Source of the DNA: Hyphomicrobiales bacterium
Lineage (GTDB): Bacteria; Pseudomonadota; Alphaproteobacteria; Rhizobiales; Xanthobacteraceae
Direction of reading: 5' to 3'
DNA: 43,029 nucleotides
Assembly: GCA_026400425.1 (NCBI GenBank)
Contig: JAPLPC010000218.1
Span: 1-43,029 of the forward strand
Part shown: one piece after another, positions 9,612 to 16,689 of the stretch
Position numbering within the stretch: position 1 is the stretch's first letter
Layout of the letters: each line of letters opens with the position of its first letter
Notes under the pieces: model-generated
What the model was told of the DNA's origin: nothing
Databases searched by the model: none
The model's input: only the letters and a program-made list of their open reading frames with translations
Program-made: the position numbers and the translations under genes

Positions 9612-9632
9612 GCGCCGCGACAGTCGCGGCGC
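9612..9632 (-). promoter_or_regulatory. Strong RNA hairpin between binding-protein and permease genes
   Basis: A perfect 9-bp inverted repeat (GCGCCGCGA / TCGCGGCGC) with a CTG loop lies in the 59-bp gap after the solute-binding protein gene. No run of T follows, so it is not a classical terminator. Hairpins here in ABC operons often protect the upstream mRNA or attenuate, giving more binding protein than permease. That role is inferred from position. Confidence 0.6.
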
Positions 9633-9646
9633 CGTTGTCGCGTGTG

Positions 9647-11215
9647 TCAGCCCAGCGAGATGTTCTCGAATTTAGGCTTGCCGAGCAGGTTGGGCTTGAA
9701 GCCCTTGACCTTCGCGGACAGCGCATCGAGTTCGAACTGAAACGCGAGCGGCGCCGATAGCGCGTTCTCAACCGTGAATTTTTGGATCTTGGCGAACACT
9801 TCGGCGCGCTTGGACAGATCCTCGCTGACGCGGCTTTCCTGGATCAGCTTCGAGAGCTCGGGATCGGCCGTGCGACCGGCGTTGTAATAGGCGCCTTTGT
9901 CGAATCCGAGCGCATAGGTCATGCTCGGGTCCGGACGTCCGGTCCAGGCCGACACCAGCAAATCGAACTTTTTCTCGGTGGCGAAGAACTGCGCGCTGAT
10001 CTCGGCGATGGTGCCGCGAGAAAATTTAAGCCGGATGCCGGCTTTGCCGAGCTGATCCTGAATCACCTCGCCGCGTCGCACGGAATCCTGATCCATGTAG
10101 CCACCGATGGTGAGTTCGAGACCGTCCTTGAATCCGGCTTCGGCGAGCAGCGCCTTGGCCTTTTCGACGTTGGTCGGATACATGCCGGCGACGTCCTTGT
10201 TGAACGCCCAGTGCGAGCTCGGCAGCGTCATGCGCGCGGGTTCACCGAGACCGTTGAGCGCTGCCTTGACGAAGGCGTCGCGATCGAGCGCGAAATTGAT
10301 CGCTTGCCGCACCTTGATGTTGTCGAGCGGCGCGCGGGCATAGTTCATGTAGAGCTGGATGCAATACAGCGTCGGCGAGCTCACCAGCTCCAGCGACTTG
10401 GCGCGCTCAATCACCGGCTTCAGCCGCGCCGGCAACTGGAACGCCATGTCGTTCTGGCCAGCAACAACCGAGCGCAAGGCCGTGGCGTTTTCCGGAATGA
10501 TGTTGAACTCGATGCCGTCGAGATACGGCCGGCCCTGACGCCAGTACTGGTCGTGACGCGTCACCACGATGATCTCGTTGTCGTTCCAGCGCACGAATTT
10601 CCACGGTCCGGCGCCGACCGGCTTGCGATCGGTCTCGTTGCCGAGCGCCTTGATATTGGTGGGTGACACCATCATGCCCGCGCGGTCCGACAGGATCGCC
10701 GGCAGTGCAGTGTCGGGGTTCTTGAGCTTCAGCGTGACCTGGAGTGGCCCGGTGACTTCGACCGCCTCGACACTGGACAGATCGGGCTTCACATTGGAGC
10801 GCTGGTCGCTGCGGTTACGTTCGAGATTGAACTTCACCGCCTCGGCATCCATCGGCGTGCCGTCGTGGAATTTGATGCCGGTGGTGATGTCGAGCACCAT
10901 GGTCTTCGGATCCGGGAACGCCCACTTCGCCATGCCCGGCTTCGGCTTCAGCGTCTCGTAGTCCCACTCCACCAACGTGTCATACATGGTCCACAGAATG
11001 CTGTGGTCCGAACCCGCTCCGCCGGTGGCCGGATCGAGCGACGATGGATTGGCCGGTGCAGCGACTTTGAGTACCCCGCCTTTCTTGCCCTCCTGGGCCC
11101 AGGCCGGCAGGCCCAGCGCGCCGGTGGCGGCAACGCCGCCCATCAATGCGAGGATGTCGCGACGGTGCAAAGTGCGCTTGCCCATCTCGATCTCGGTCGT
11201 GTCGATCTTGGTCAT
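9647..11215 (-). CDS. Periplasmic solute-binding protein of peptide-type ABC importer (SBP family 5)
   Basis: This 522-residue protein delivers the substrate to the importer encoded around it. Residues 1-40 form an export signal with HRRDILALMG before a hydrophobic stretch and a likely AWA cut site near residue 40. The paired arginines suggest the Tat route but do not prove it. The mature part follows the DppA/OppA fold: LDPATGG, YDTLVEWD, the signature KFHDGTPMDAEAVKFNLER, VRQAINFALDRDA and KAKALLAEAGF. The ATG at 11215 has GGGAGG eight to nine bases upstream. Lengths and motifs fit the peptide/nickel/opine binding family. The ligand may be a peptide, an opine or another compound. Confidence 0.92.
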   Translation of the reverse strand: MTKIDTTEIEMGKRTLHRRDILALMGGVAATGALGLPAWAQEGKKGGVLKVAAPANPSSLDPATGGAGSDHSILWTMYDTLVEWDYETLKPKPGMAKWAFPDPKTMVLDITTGIKFHDGTPMDAEAVKFNLERNRSDQRSNVKPDLSSVEAVEVTGPLQVTLKLKNPDTALPAILSDRAGMMVSPTNIKALGNETDRKPVGAGPWKFVRWNDNEIIVVTRHDQYWRQGRPYLDGIEFNIIPENATALRSVVAGQNDMAFQLPARLKPVIERAKSLELVSSPTLYCIQLYMNYARAPLDNIKVRQAINFALDRDAFVKAALNGLGEPARMTLPSSHWAFNKDVAGMYPTNVEKAKALLAEAGFKDGLELTIGGYMDQDSVRRGEVIQDQLGKAGIRLKFSRGTIAEISAQFFATEKKFDLLVSAWTGRPDPSMTYALGFDKGAYYNAGRTADPELSKLIQESRVSEDLSKRAEVFAKIQKFTVENALSAPLAFQFELDALSAKVKGFKPNLLGKPKFENISLG

Positions 11216-11236
11216 GTGAAATTCCTCCCGATGATT

Positions 11237-12277
11237 CTACGCGCTTGGCGCTTTTTGATTGTCGGCTGGTGGTCCGTCGGCGGTAGCGAAATGGCAGGCG
11301 ACCCGATGGCCCGGCTTGACGTCGCGCCAGACAGGCACCTCCTCCGCGCAGCGCGGCTGCACCGAGGGACAGCGCGTGCGGAAGCGGCAGCCCGACGGCG
11401 GCGCCACCGGGCTCGGAATTTCGCCTTCGAGAATGATACGGCGATCGACGCGCAGGTGGGTCGGCAGCGGAACCGGCTCCGCCGAGAGGAGCGCCCGCGT
11501 ATACGGATGCAACGGGCGCTCGACGACGTCCTCGGCCGGACCGAGCTCCATCAGCTTGCCTAGATAGGTGACGGCGATGCGATCGGAGATGTGCGAGACC
11601 ACCGAGATGTCGTGGGTGATGAACACATAGGTCAGCCCGAATTCGCGCTGCAGGTCCGCAAATAAATTCAGCACGTCACCACGAATGGACACGTCGAGCG
11701 CCGCCACCACCTCGTCGCAGACGATGACCTTCGGCCGCAGCGTCAGCACGCGCGCGATGTTGACGCGCTGTTTCTGGCCGCCGGACAGCTGATGCGGATA
11801 GCGATCGGCAGCTTCGGCGGCAAGTCCGACACGCTCCAGCACCTCGATGCCGCGGCGACGACGTGATGCCGGGTCGCCCTCGCCCATGACCTCCATTGGC
11901 TCCATCACGCTGTCGATGATGGTCATGCGCGGGTTCAGCGCCGCATTGGGGTCCTGGAAAATGATCTGATAGTCGCGGCGATGGTTGCGGAACGCGCCGC
12001 TGCCGAGCGATGCGGGATCGGTGCCGTCGTGCAGGATCTGGCCGTGGCTCGGCGGCAGCAGAGACACCAGCGCGCGGCCGAGCGTGGTCTTGCCCGAACC
12101 GGACTCACCGATGATACCGAAGGTCTCGCCGGCGCGAACCTCGAAATCCATGCCGTCGATGGCCTTCACGGTGTCGCGGCCATCGCGGGTCGGGAACAGG
12201 ATGCGAAGATCGCGCACCGCGAGAATGCCGGTTTCGGAAGCGACGCGTGCGGACTGCATGTGAGCGGACGAAGGCAT
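11237..12277 (-). CDS. Peptide-type ABC transporter ATPase, DppF/OppF family
   Basis: This 346-residue ATPase has Walker A (GESGSGKTT), Q-loop (IIFQDPNAALNPR), signature LSGGQKQRVN and Walker B (VIVCDEVVAALD). Walker B carries VVAALD where the usual form is AVSALD. The C-terminal CRFRTRCPSVQPRC motif fits DppF. The ATG at 12277 overlaps the previous stop by one base (TGATG); a TTG one codon earlier is less likely. It precedes the binding-protein gene by 21 bp. Confidence 0.92.
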   Translation of the reverse strand: MPSSAHMQSARVASETGILAVRDLRILFPTRDGRDTVKAIDGMDFEVRAGETFGIIGESGSGKTTLGRALVSLLPPSHGQILHDGTDPASLGSGAFRNHRRDYQIIFQDPNAALNPRMTIIDSVMEPMEVMGEGDPASRRRRGIEVLERVGLAAEAADRYPHQLSGGQKQRVNIARVLTLRPKVIVCDEVVAALDVSIRGDVLNLFADLQREFGLTYVFITHDISVVSHISDRIAVTYLGKLMELGPAEDVVERPLHPYTRALLSAEPVPLPTHLRVDRRIILEGEIPSPVAPPSGCRFRTRCPSVQPRCAEEVPVWRDVKPGHRVACHFATADGPPADNQKAPSA

Positions 12278-13320
12278 CAAGTCACGGCTCCCTGCAATTC
12301 GAGATCGGGTGCACGCCAGCAGCGCACGGTGCGGCTGGCCTCGACGCCGATCATCGGCTGATCCTGCTCGCAGCCCGCCATGGCATGGGGACAGCGTGCG
12401 CGAAAGCGACAGCCTGGCGGCATCGCGCTGGGCGACGGCACGCGGCCGGGAATCGAGGCGAGCACGCCGCGGCGCTGGCTCAGCCCCGGCCGAGATCGCA
12501 GCAAACCTGACGTATAGGGATGGCGCGGCCGCATCAGCACGTCATCGACCGGCGCGTCCTCGACCACTTCGCCGGCATACATGGTGATCATGCGCGTGCA
12601 GGTCTCGGCGACAACGCCGAGATCGTGGGTGATGAAGATCAGGGCGGTGCCGGTCCGCTCGCTCAGGGAGCGCAACAGATCGGTGATCTGCGCCTGCACG
12701 GTGACATCGAGCGCCGTGGTCGGCTCATCGGCGACCAGCAGTTTCGGTTTGCAGATCAGCGCCATCGCGATCATCACGCGCTGCCGCATGCCGCCGGATA
12801 GCTGATGCGGATATTCGTCACAGCGGCGCTCCGGCGCGGGAATGCCGACTTCACGCAATGCATCGATGGAACGCGCGCGGCCCTCGGCGCGGCTGACCGG
12901 AAAATGGATACGATAGGCTTCGCTGATCTGGTCGCCGACGGTGAACACCGGATCGAGCGCGCTCATCGGCTCCTGAAAGATCATCGCGATTTCGCGCCCG
13001 CGCACGGCACGCATCTGCCGCGGAGACAAGGTCGCCAGGTTGGTCCCGTTGAACAGGATGTCGCCCTGGATGCGCGCGGACTGCGCGGGCAGCAGCCGCA
13101 GCAGCGACAGCCCGGTCACTGTCTTGCCGCAGCCGCTCTCACCAACCAGACCTACCCGCTCACCGGGGGCGATGGAGAAACTCACCTTGCGGGTGATCGG
13201 CAACGCGCCGCGGCCGGCTGCGAATGACAGCGAGAGATCGCGCACCTCGAGCAACGGCGGCTGCGACGCCTCGATCCGGGGGGCAGCATGCGCAACTGGA
13301 ATGTCGATAGCGCCCGTCAT
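12277..13320 (-). CDS. Peptide-type ABC transporter ATPase, DppD/OppD family
   Basis: This 347-residue ATPase is the first gene of the leftward operon. It has Walker A (GESGCGKT), signature LSGGMRQRV, Walker B (LLVADEPTTALD) and the C-terminal CRFRARCPHAMAGC. The frame is open up to an ATG at 13461, but the ATG at 13320 is preferred because GGAGG lies seven bases upstream and the family N-terminus (LLEVRDLSLSF) begins soon after. The extra 47 residues would be Gly/Gln-rich and unlike the family. With this start, the leader from the predicted promoter near 13520 is about 190 bases. Confidence 0.9.
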   Translation of the reverse strand: MTGAIDIPVAHAAPRIEASQPPLLEVRDLSLSFAAGRGALPITRKVSFSIAPGERVGLVGESGCGKTVTGLSLLRLLPAQSARIQGDILFNGTNLATLSPRQMRAVRGREIAMIFQEPMSALDPVFTVGDQISEAYRIHFPVSRAEGRARSIDALREVGIPAPERRCDEYPHQLSGGMRQRVMIAMALICKPKLLVADEPTTALDVTVQAQITDLLRSLSERTGTALIFITHDLGVVAETCTRMITMYAGEVVEDAPVDDVLMRPRHPYTSGLLRSRPGLSQRRGVLASIPGRVPSPSAMPPGCRFRARCPHAMAGCEQDQPMIGVEASRTVRCWRAPDLELQGAVT

Positions 13321-13518
13321 CGCAGCGCCTCCGCGGGCACGCGCCAGCGGCACAGACGGAGCTGTCGGGATGTTGCCAGTCGACCCTGCGCCGACGTGAA
13401 CGATGTCGCCATCTTGACCTCCCTTGCCATCCCTGCCCTGCAGATCTTGACGATCTTGCATCGGGACGTCCCATCGTCGTCCGGCTTGAGCCGGTATCTA
13501 TTGGCGCGATGGAGCTTC

Positions 13519-13547
13519 ATGAAAGGCCCATCATTGTCGATTGTCAA
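13519..13547 (-). promoter_or_regulatory. Predicted sigma-70 promoter of the leftward transporter/acyl-CoA operon
   Basis: Reading leftward, a perfect TTGACA (-35, 13542-13547) is separated by 17 bases from TTTCAT (-10, 13519-13524, four of six consensus bases). It lies between the divergent GntR gene and the DppD-like gene. The -35 box is inside the ATTGT-CA-ACAAT palindrome, which suggests repression by the GntR protein. Confidence 0.55.
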
Positions 13548-13551
13548 CAAT
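13540..13551. promoter_or_regulatory. Candidate GntR/FCD operator, perfect palindrome ATTGTCAACAAT
   Basis: The 12-base ATTGT-CA-ACAAT is a perfect palindrome of the GT-N-AC type bound by FCD-domain GntR regulators of the FadR/VanR group. It lies 57 bases before the GntR start and covers the -35 box of the opposing operon. Binding there would block that operon and possibly autoregulate the regulator. The match to the family type is known; the assignment to this protein is inference. Confidence 0.6.
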
Positions 13552-13607
13552 TGACTTCCGCGACACAACGGCCTTGAGTGCGCAACACGCATCGACAGGA
13601 GGGTGTC

Positions 13608-14420
13608 ATGGCGGCGGTGCTTCGCAAGCCATCGACTGAGACGGACAATGACGTCGAACGGAAGTTTGCCCCGCGCACGCTTCCCGATCAGGTCGCGGAA
13701 GAACTCGGCGCCGAGATCGTCTCCGGCCGTCGCAAGGCGGGTGAACGACTCGTCGAGCTGGATCTTGCGCGCGACTTCGGCGTCAGCCGCGGTCCGATCC
13801 GCGAAGCGATCCGCATTCTCGAGCGCCGCCGACTGGTCGATGTGTTTCCGCGGCGCGGCGCTTACATCAAGCCGATGTCGCTCAAGTCGGTTGCAGATCT
13901 GTTCAATGTCCGCACGGCGCTGTCGATGCTCGCCGTCCGTACGATGGCGACGTCACCCGTGGAAAGCTTTATCGATACGCTCGCGCGCCGCTGCGATGAA
14001 TTGAAAGCACTGATCGACATCGACGATCCCATGGGCTTTGCGCGCACCACGACGAGAGCGGTCAAAACCATCGCCCGCGGATCCGGCAACGACCTGCTGG
14101 TCGAACTGCTCACCGACCTTGCCAACCAGACGGTCTGGGAAACCATCTGGAAGACCCCGCTGGACTACCAGACCCGCGACGTCCGCCAGCTCAGCGCCGA
14201 CCAGATGGCCGCGACGCTCAAGGCGATAAAGCAGCGCAGGCCGAAAGCCGCAGTGACGCATCTTGGTCAGTTGTTGGAATCAGATCGCGACCGCGCTCTG
14301 GCTACCCTGTCCCGCATTCGTGGCGAGACCCTCGATTTCAGCGGACTCACGCTTCAGGACGGCGTCGCTACGACGGCGGCCGACCTCGCACTCGCTAGGT
14401 CAATACCGGGACGCTCCTAG
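13608..14420 (+). CDS. GntR-family transcriptional regulator, FadR/FCD subfamily
   Basis: This 270-residue protein has an N-terminal winged helix-turn-helix (about 25-95) with the GntR pattern LPDQVAEELGAEIVSGR, GERLVELDLARDFGVSRGPI and REAIRILERRRLV. A helical C-terminal ligand-binding domain of the FCD type follows. The ATG at 13608 is chosen because AGGAGGG lies just before it; an ATG ten codons earlier has no such site. It is divergent from the transporter/acyl-CoA operon, whose promoter carries a GntR-like palindrome, so it probably controls that operon in response to a substrate or CoA ester. It converges on the arsB-like gene with a 45-bp gap holding nothing I recognise. Confidence 0.88.
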   Translation: MAAVLRKPSTETDNDVERKFAPRTLPDQVAEELGAEIVSGRRKAGERLVELDLARDFGVSRGPIREAIRILERRRLVDVFPRRGAYIKPMSLKSVADLFNVRTALSMLAVRTMATSPVESFIDTLARRCDELKALIDIDDPMGFARTTTRAVKTIARGSGNDLLVELLTDLANQTVWETIWKTPLDYQTRDVRQLSADQMAATLKAIKQRRPKAAVTHLGQLLESDRDRALATLSRIRGETLDFSGLTLQDGVATTAADLALARSIPGRS

Positions 14421-14465
14421 CCTGCTTGATCTGGATCCAATCGGCACGCTCGATCGAACGACCGC

Positions 14466-15719
14466 TCAGGCCGGTGCGACCAGCAACAGGGCCGCCAGCG
14501 CCAGCAGCAATGCGGGCGGCATGACCACCAAGCCGACTTTCAAGAATTCGAGCGCACTCACATGTTCGGACTCGCGGCGCAAGGCGATGAGCCACAGGAT
14601 GGTTGCCAACGAACCTGTTACCGACAGATTGGGGCCGATATCGACGCCGATCAGAATGGCGGCCGTGATATGCGCGGGCAGATCCGCGGCGTGACTCGTG
14701 GTGGCCGCGATCAAGCCCATGGGCAGATTGTTGACGAGGTTCGACCCCACTGCCACCGCGATGCCCGACGCCCATGCGGTCAGCTCCGGCGAGGTTGCGA
14801 CCGCGTCTTTCAGCAAACGCGCCAAAGCGGGTAGCACGCCGGTCTTGTTAAGGCCCTCGACCAACACGAACAGACCAGCCACCAGCGGCAACACCGACCA
14901 CGATACGTCTCTGAGAACGCCGACCGGCGACTGTCGCGCCATCGCAAGCACCGCAACGGCGACGACCCCGCCGGACACGAAGGTCGGCAGGCCGAGGTCG
15001 CGGCCAAGTGCGGATGCGATCATCAGGACAAAGGCCGTGAGCACGATGCCCGCGGCCGCGAGCTTGCCGCCAAATGGCAACGGCGCGATGTGATCGACCG
15101 ACGCGACCACGCCCCGCAGGCTCTTTCGCTGCGTCAAACGCAAGGCGACGTAGGTGCTCGCGATCGCTGCCAGGGACGGCAGGGCGAACAGCTTGAGCCA
15201 ATCGAGAAGTGGCGGCATCTTCTCGCCGAAGACGACCAGATTCGCAGGGTTAGAGATCGGCAGCACGAAGCTCGCTGCGTTCGCGATGAAGGCGCAGATG
15301 AACAGGTATGGCAGCGGCTCGACCTTGGCCGCCCTGGTCGCGGCATACACGGCCGGCGTCAGCACGACGGCGGTCGCGTCGTTCGAAAGAAACACCGTCA
15401 CCACGGTGCCGACCAGATAGACGATGAGGAACAGCCGATGGGCGGACTGGTTTGCCGCGCGCACAGCAAGGGCGGCAAGAAAGTCGAACAACCCTTCCTT
15501 GCGCGCCACCTCGGCCAGCAGCATCATGCCGATCAGAAACAGATAGACGTCCGTCCCCTTGGCCACTGCCCCCAACGCATCGGCAACCGGCAACAAATGC
15601 AACGCCACCAGCAAACATGCACCTGCGGCTGCCCAGATATATTCCGGCCAAGAGAACGGGCGCACGACCACCCCGAAGGTCGCGACCGCTGCGATCGACC
15701 ACGTCACAACGTGAATCAT
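14466..15719 (-). CDS. ArsB/NhaD-type anion transporter (probable arsenite efflux membrane protein)
   Basis: This polytopic inner-membrane protein of about 417 residues has ten or more hydrophobic segments. It shows conserved ion-transporter motifs: LSNDATAVVLTPAVYAA, FIANAASFVLPISNPANLVVF in the first half, and the repeated NNLPMGLIA motif near the C-terminus. The length is close to ArsB (429 in E. coli). Related permeases (NhaD, CitM) share this fold, so the substrate is inferred. The ATG at 15719 is chosen because the only longer option is a TTG without a ribosome site. No arsR, arsC or arsA lies next to it, which is unusual for an arsenic operon. Confidence 0.75.
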   Translation of the reverse strand: MIHVVTWSIAAVATFGVVVRPFSWPEYIWAAAGACLLVALHLLPVADALGAVAKGTDVYLFLIGMMLLAEVARKEGLFDFLAALAVRAANQSAHRLFLIVYLVGTVVTVFLSNDATAVVLTPAVYAATRAAKVEPLPYLFICAFIANAASFVLPISNPANLVVFGEKMPPLLDWLKLFALPSLAAIASTYVALRLTQRKSLRGVVASVDHIAPLPFGGKLAAAGIVLTAFVLMIASALGRDLGLPTFVSGGVVAVAVLAMARQSPVGVLRDVSWSVLPLVAGLFVLVEGLNKTGVLPALARLLKDAVATSPELTAWASGIAVAVGSNLVNNLPMGLIAATTSHAADLPAHITAAILIGVDIGPNLSVTGSLATILWLIALRRESEHVSALEFLKVGLVVMPPALLLALAALLLVAPA

Positions 15720-16214
15720 GTTTCCCACGGCAGCATTACCCAATCTTTCTGTCTGGCTGAGCGTCGCCGCCAAGGTAGCAGGATCGCCACGGCCGGCGCC
15801 ACCAAGATGGTCGTGGCGCGTCAGCCGCTCCGAAGGTTTACAATGGCATGAAAAGAAAACGAGCGGCCCCCGTCCTGGATCGGTGTCGGCCTACACAAGG
15901 TTCGTCGCTCAGATCGTGCATTTTACCGGCTGTGGAACGGCCGACGTCGCCTTGAGTTCCACTACAAGGTGAAGCAGATGCGCGGTTCATGCTCGGTCGT
16001 AAACCCTCGCGCGCTGCCACGCGTACAAGTTGCTCTCACGAGCCGCAACCTACACAAAAAACTCGCGCAAATATGAATGAGCCCGCTTGCTGGAAGCTGC
16101 TATACCGACAAGGTATTCGGACGGTCCGAAGCTCTGCCATCAAAGCCGGGACCGCTCGACGCTGAAAATACCGATCATCCGAATGCGACCTAGCGGTCCC
16201 CTGGAGGCATCATC
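15720..16214. other. Non-coding stretch with three inverted repeats
   Basis: About 495 bases between the divergent arsB-like gene and the small gene at 16215 hold no convincing coding region or RNA gene. I see three inverted repeats. GTGGAAC/GTTCCAC lies at 15932-15962 with a 17-base spacer. A perfect TTCGGAC-G-GTCCGAA palindrome lies at 16116-16130. GGGACCGCT/AGCGGTCCC lies at 16148-16200 and ends just before the ribosome site of the small gene. These are candidate operators or a leader structure for the small-gene/photolyase group. Confidence 0.5.
16116..16130. promoter_or_regulatory. 15-base perfect palindrome, candidate operator
   Basis: TTCGGAC-G-GTCCGAA is perfectly symmetric and lies about 85 bases before the small gene at 16215. 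A weaker repeat, ATACC-GACAA-GGTAT, lies directly to its left and touches it. I do not recognise the regulator. The position suggests an operator for the rightward small gene/DUF2256/photolyase unit. Confidence 0.4.
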
Positions 16215-16427
16215 TTGACGATCTATGACGACAACGTCCAACGGGCGATCGAGGACCGCAACATAGAGTTGCTGATCCAGTATGCGTATGGCTATCCCTG
16301 CCGATGCACGACGGTCAAAGGCGAAGCGAAATGCATCTGCAAGATGCAATCAGATGCCCTCCGCAAGAAATTGCAGCCACAGCCGCTGTTTCAAGACATC
16401 ATTCAGCCAGCCGACATGGCTTCCTAG
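16215..16427 (+). CDS. Small hypothetical protein with CxC/CxC cysteines
   Basis: This 70-residue protein starts with TTG, supported by a GGAGG site eight bases upstream. The N-terminal half is acidic and helical (MTIYDDNVQRAIEDRNIELL). It is followed by YAYGYPCRCTTVKGEAKCICKM, which has four cysteines in two C-x-C pairs and could bind a metal or form disulfides. I do not recognise the family and claim no function. It lies 88 bp before the DUF2256 gene in the same direction. A 9-bp inverted repeat sits in its leader. The good ribosome site and non-random composition argue for a real gene, but the evidence is modest. Confidence 0.5.
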   Translation: MTIYDDNVQRAIEDRNIELLIQYAYGYPCRCTTVKGEAKCICKMQSDALRKKLQPQPLFQDIIQPADMAS

Positions 16428-16515
16428 CAGACGCGAGCAAGGCAGCGACCCTCACGAATGGCTCAGGCCGCTGGATCCTGCTCGATGGGTAAATCAGAGA
16501 CCGCCATTGCCGAAG

Positions 16516-16689
16516 ATGCGCCTGAAAGAGAACCTGCCCCAGAAACTTTGCGCAGCGTGTGGACGCCCATTTTCCTGGCGTAAGAAATGGGAGAAGGATT
16601 GGGGCGAGGTCAAAACCTGTTCGGTCCGCTGCAAAGCCGAGCGCCGTAAGGCCAAACCGCCCATGCCGGGGGGCGTCGATCCATCATGA
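16516..16689 (+). CDS. DUF2256 small zinc-finger-like protein, partner of FeS cryptochrome/photolyase
   Basis: This 57-residue basic protein has the DUF2256 pattern: LPQKLCAACGRPFSWRKKW, then DWGEVKTCSVRCK. Its four cysteines (C-x2-C and C-x3-C) look like a treble-clef or zinc site. The ATG at 16516 begins directly before the conserved LPxKxC region; the frame is open further upstream but that part is unlike the family. Its TGA overlaps the photolyase ATG (ATGA). DUF2256 genes are often found beside cryptochrome/photolyase-like genes, which supports a shared process, perhaps DNA or RNA binding. The molecular role is not known to me. Confidence 0.85.
   Translation: MRLKENLPQKLCAACGRPFSWRKKWEKDWGEVKTCSVRCKAERRKAKPPMPGGVDPS

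Noticed and set aside
13321..13461. Longer start for the DppD-like ATPase (47 extra residues)
   Set aside because: The extension is Gly/Gln/Asp-rich, not part of the family fold and lacks a good ribosome site, while the ATG at 13320 has GGAGG at the right distance.
16282..16515. Longer form of the DUF2256 protein
   Set aside because: The upstream residues overlap the small gene at 16215 in another frame and are unlike the family, which begins just before LPxKxC.
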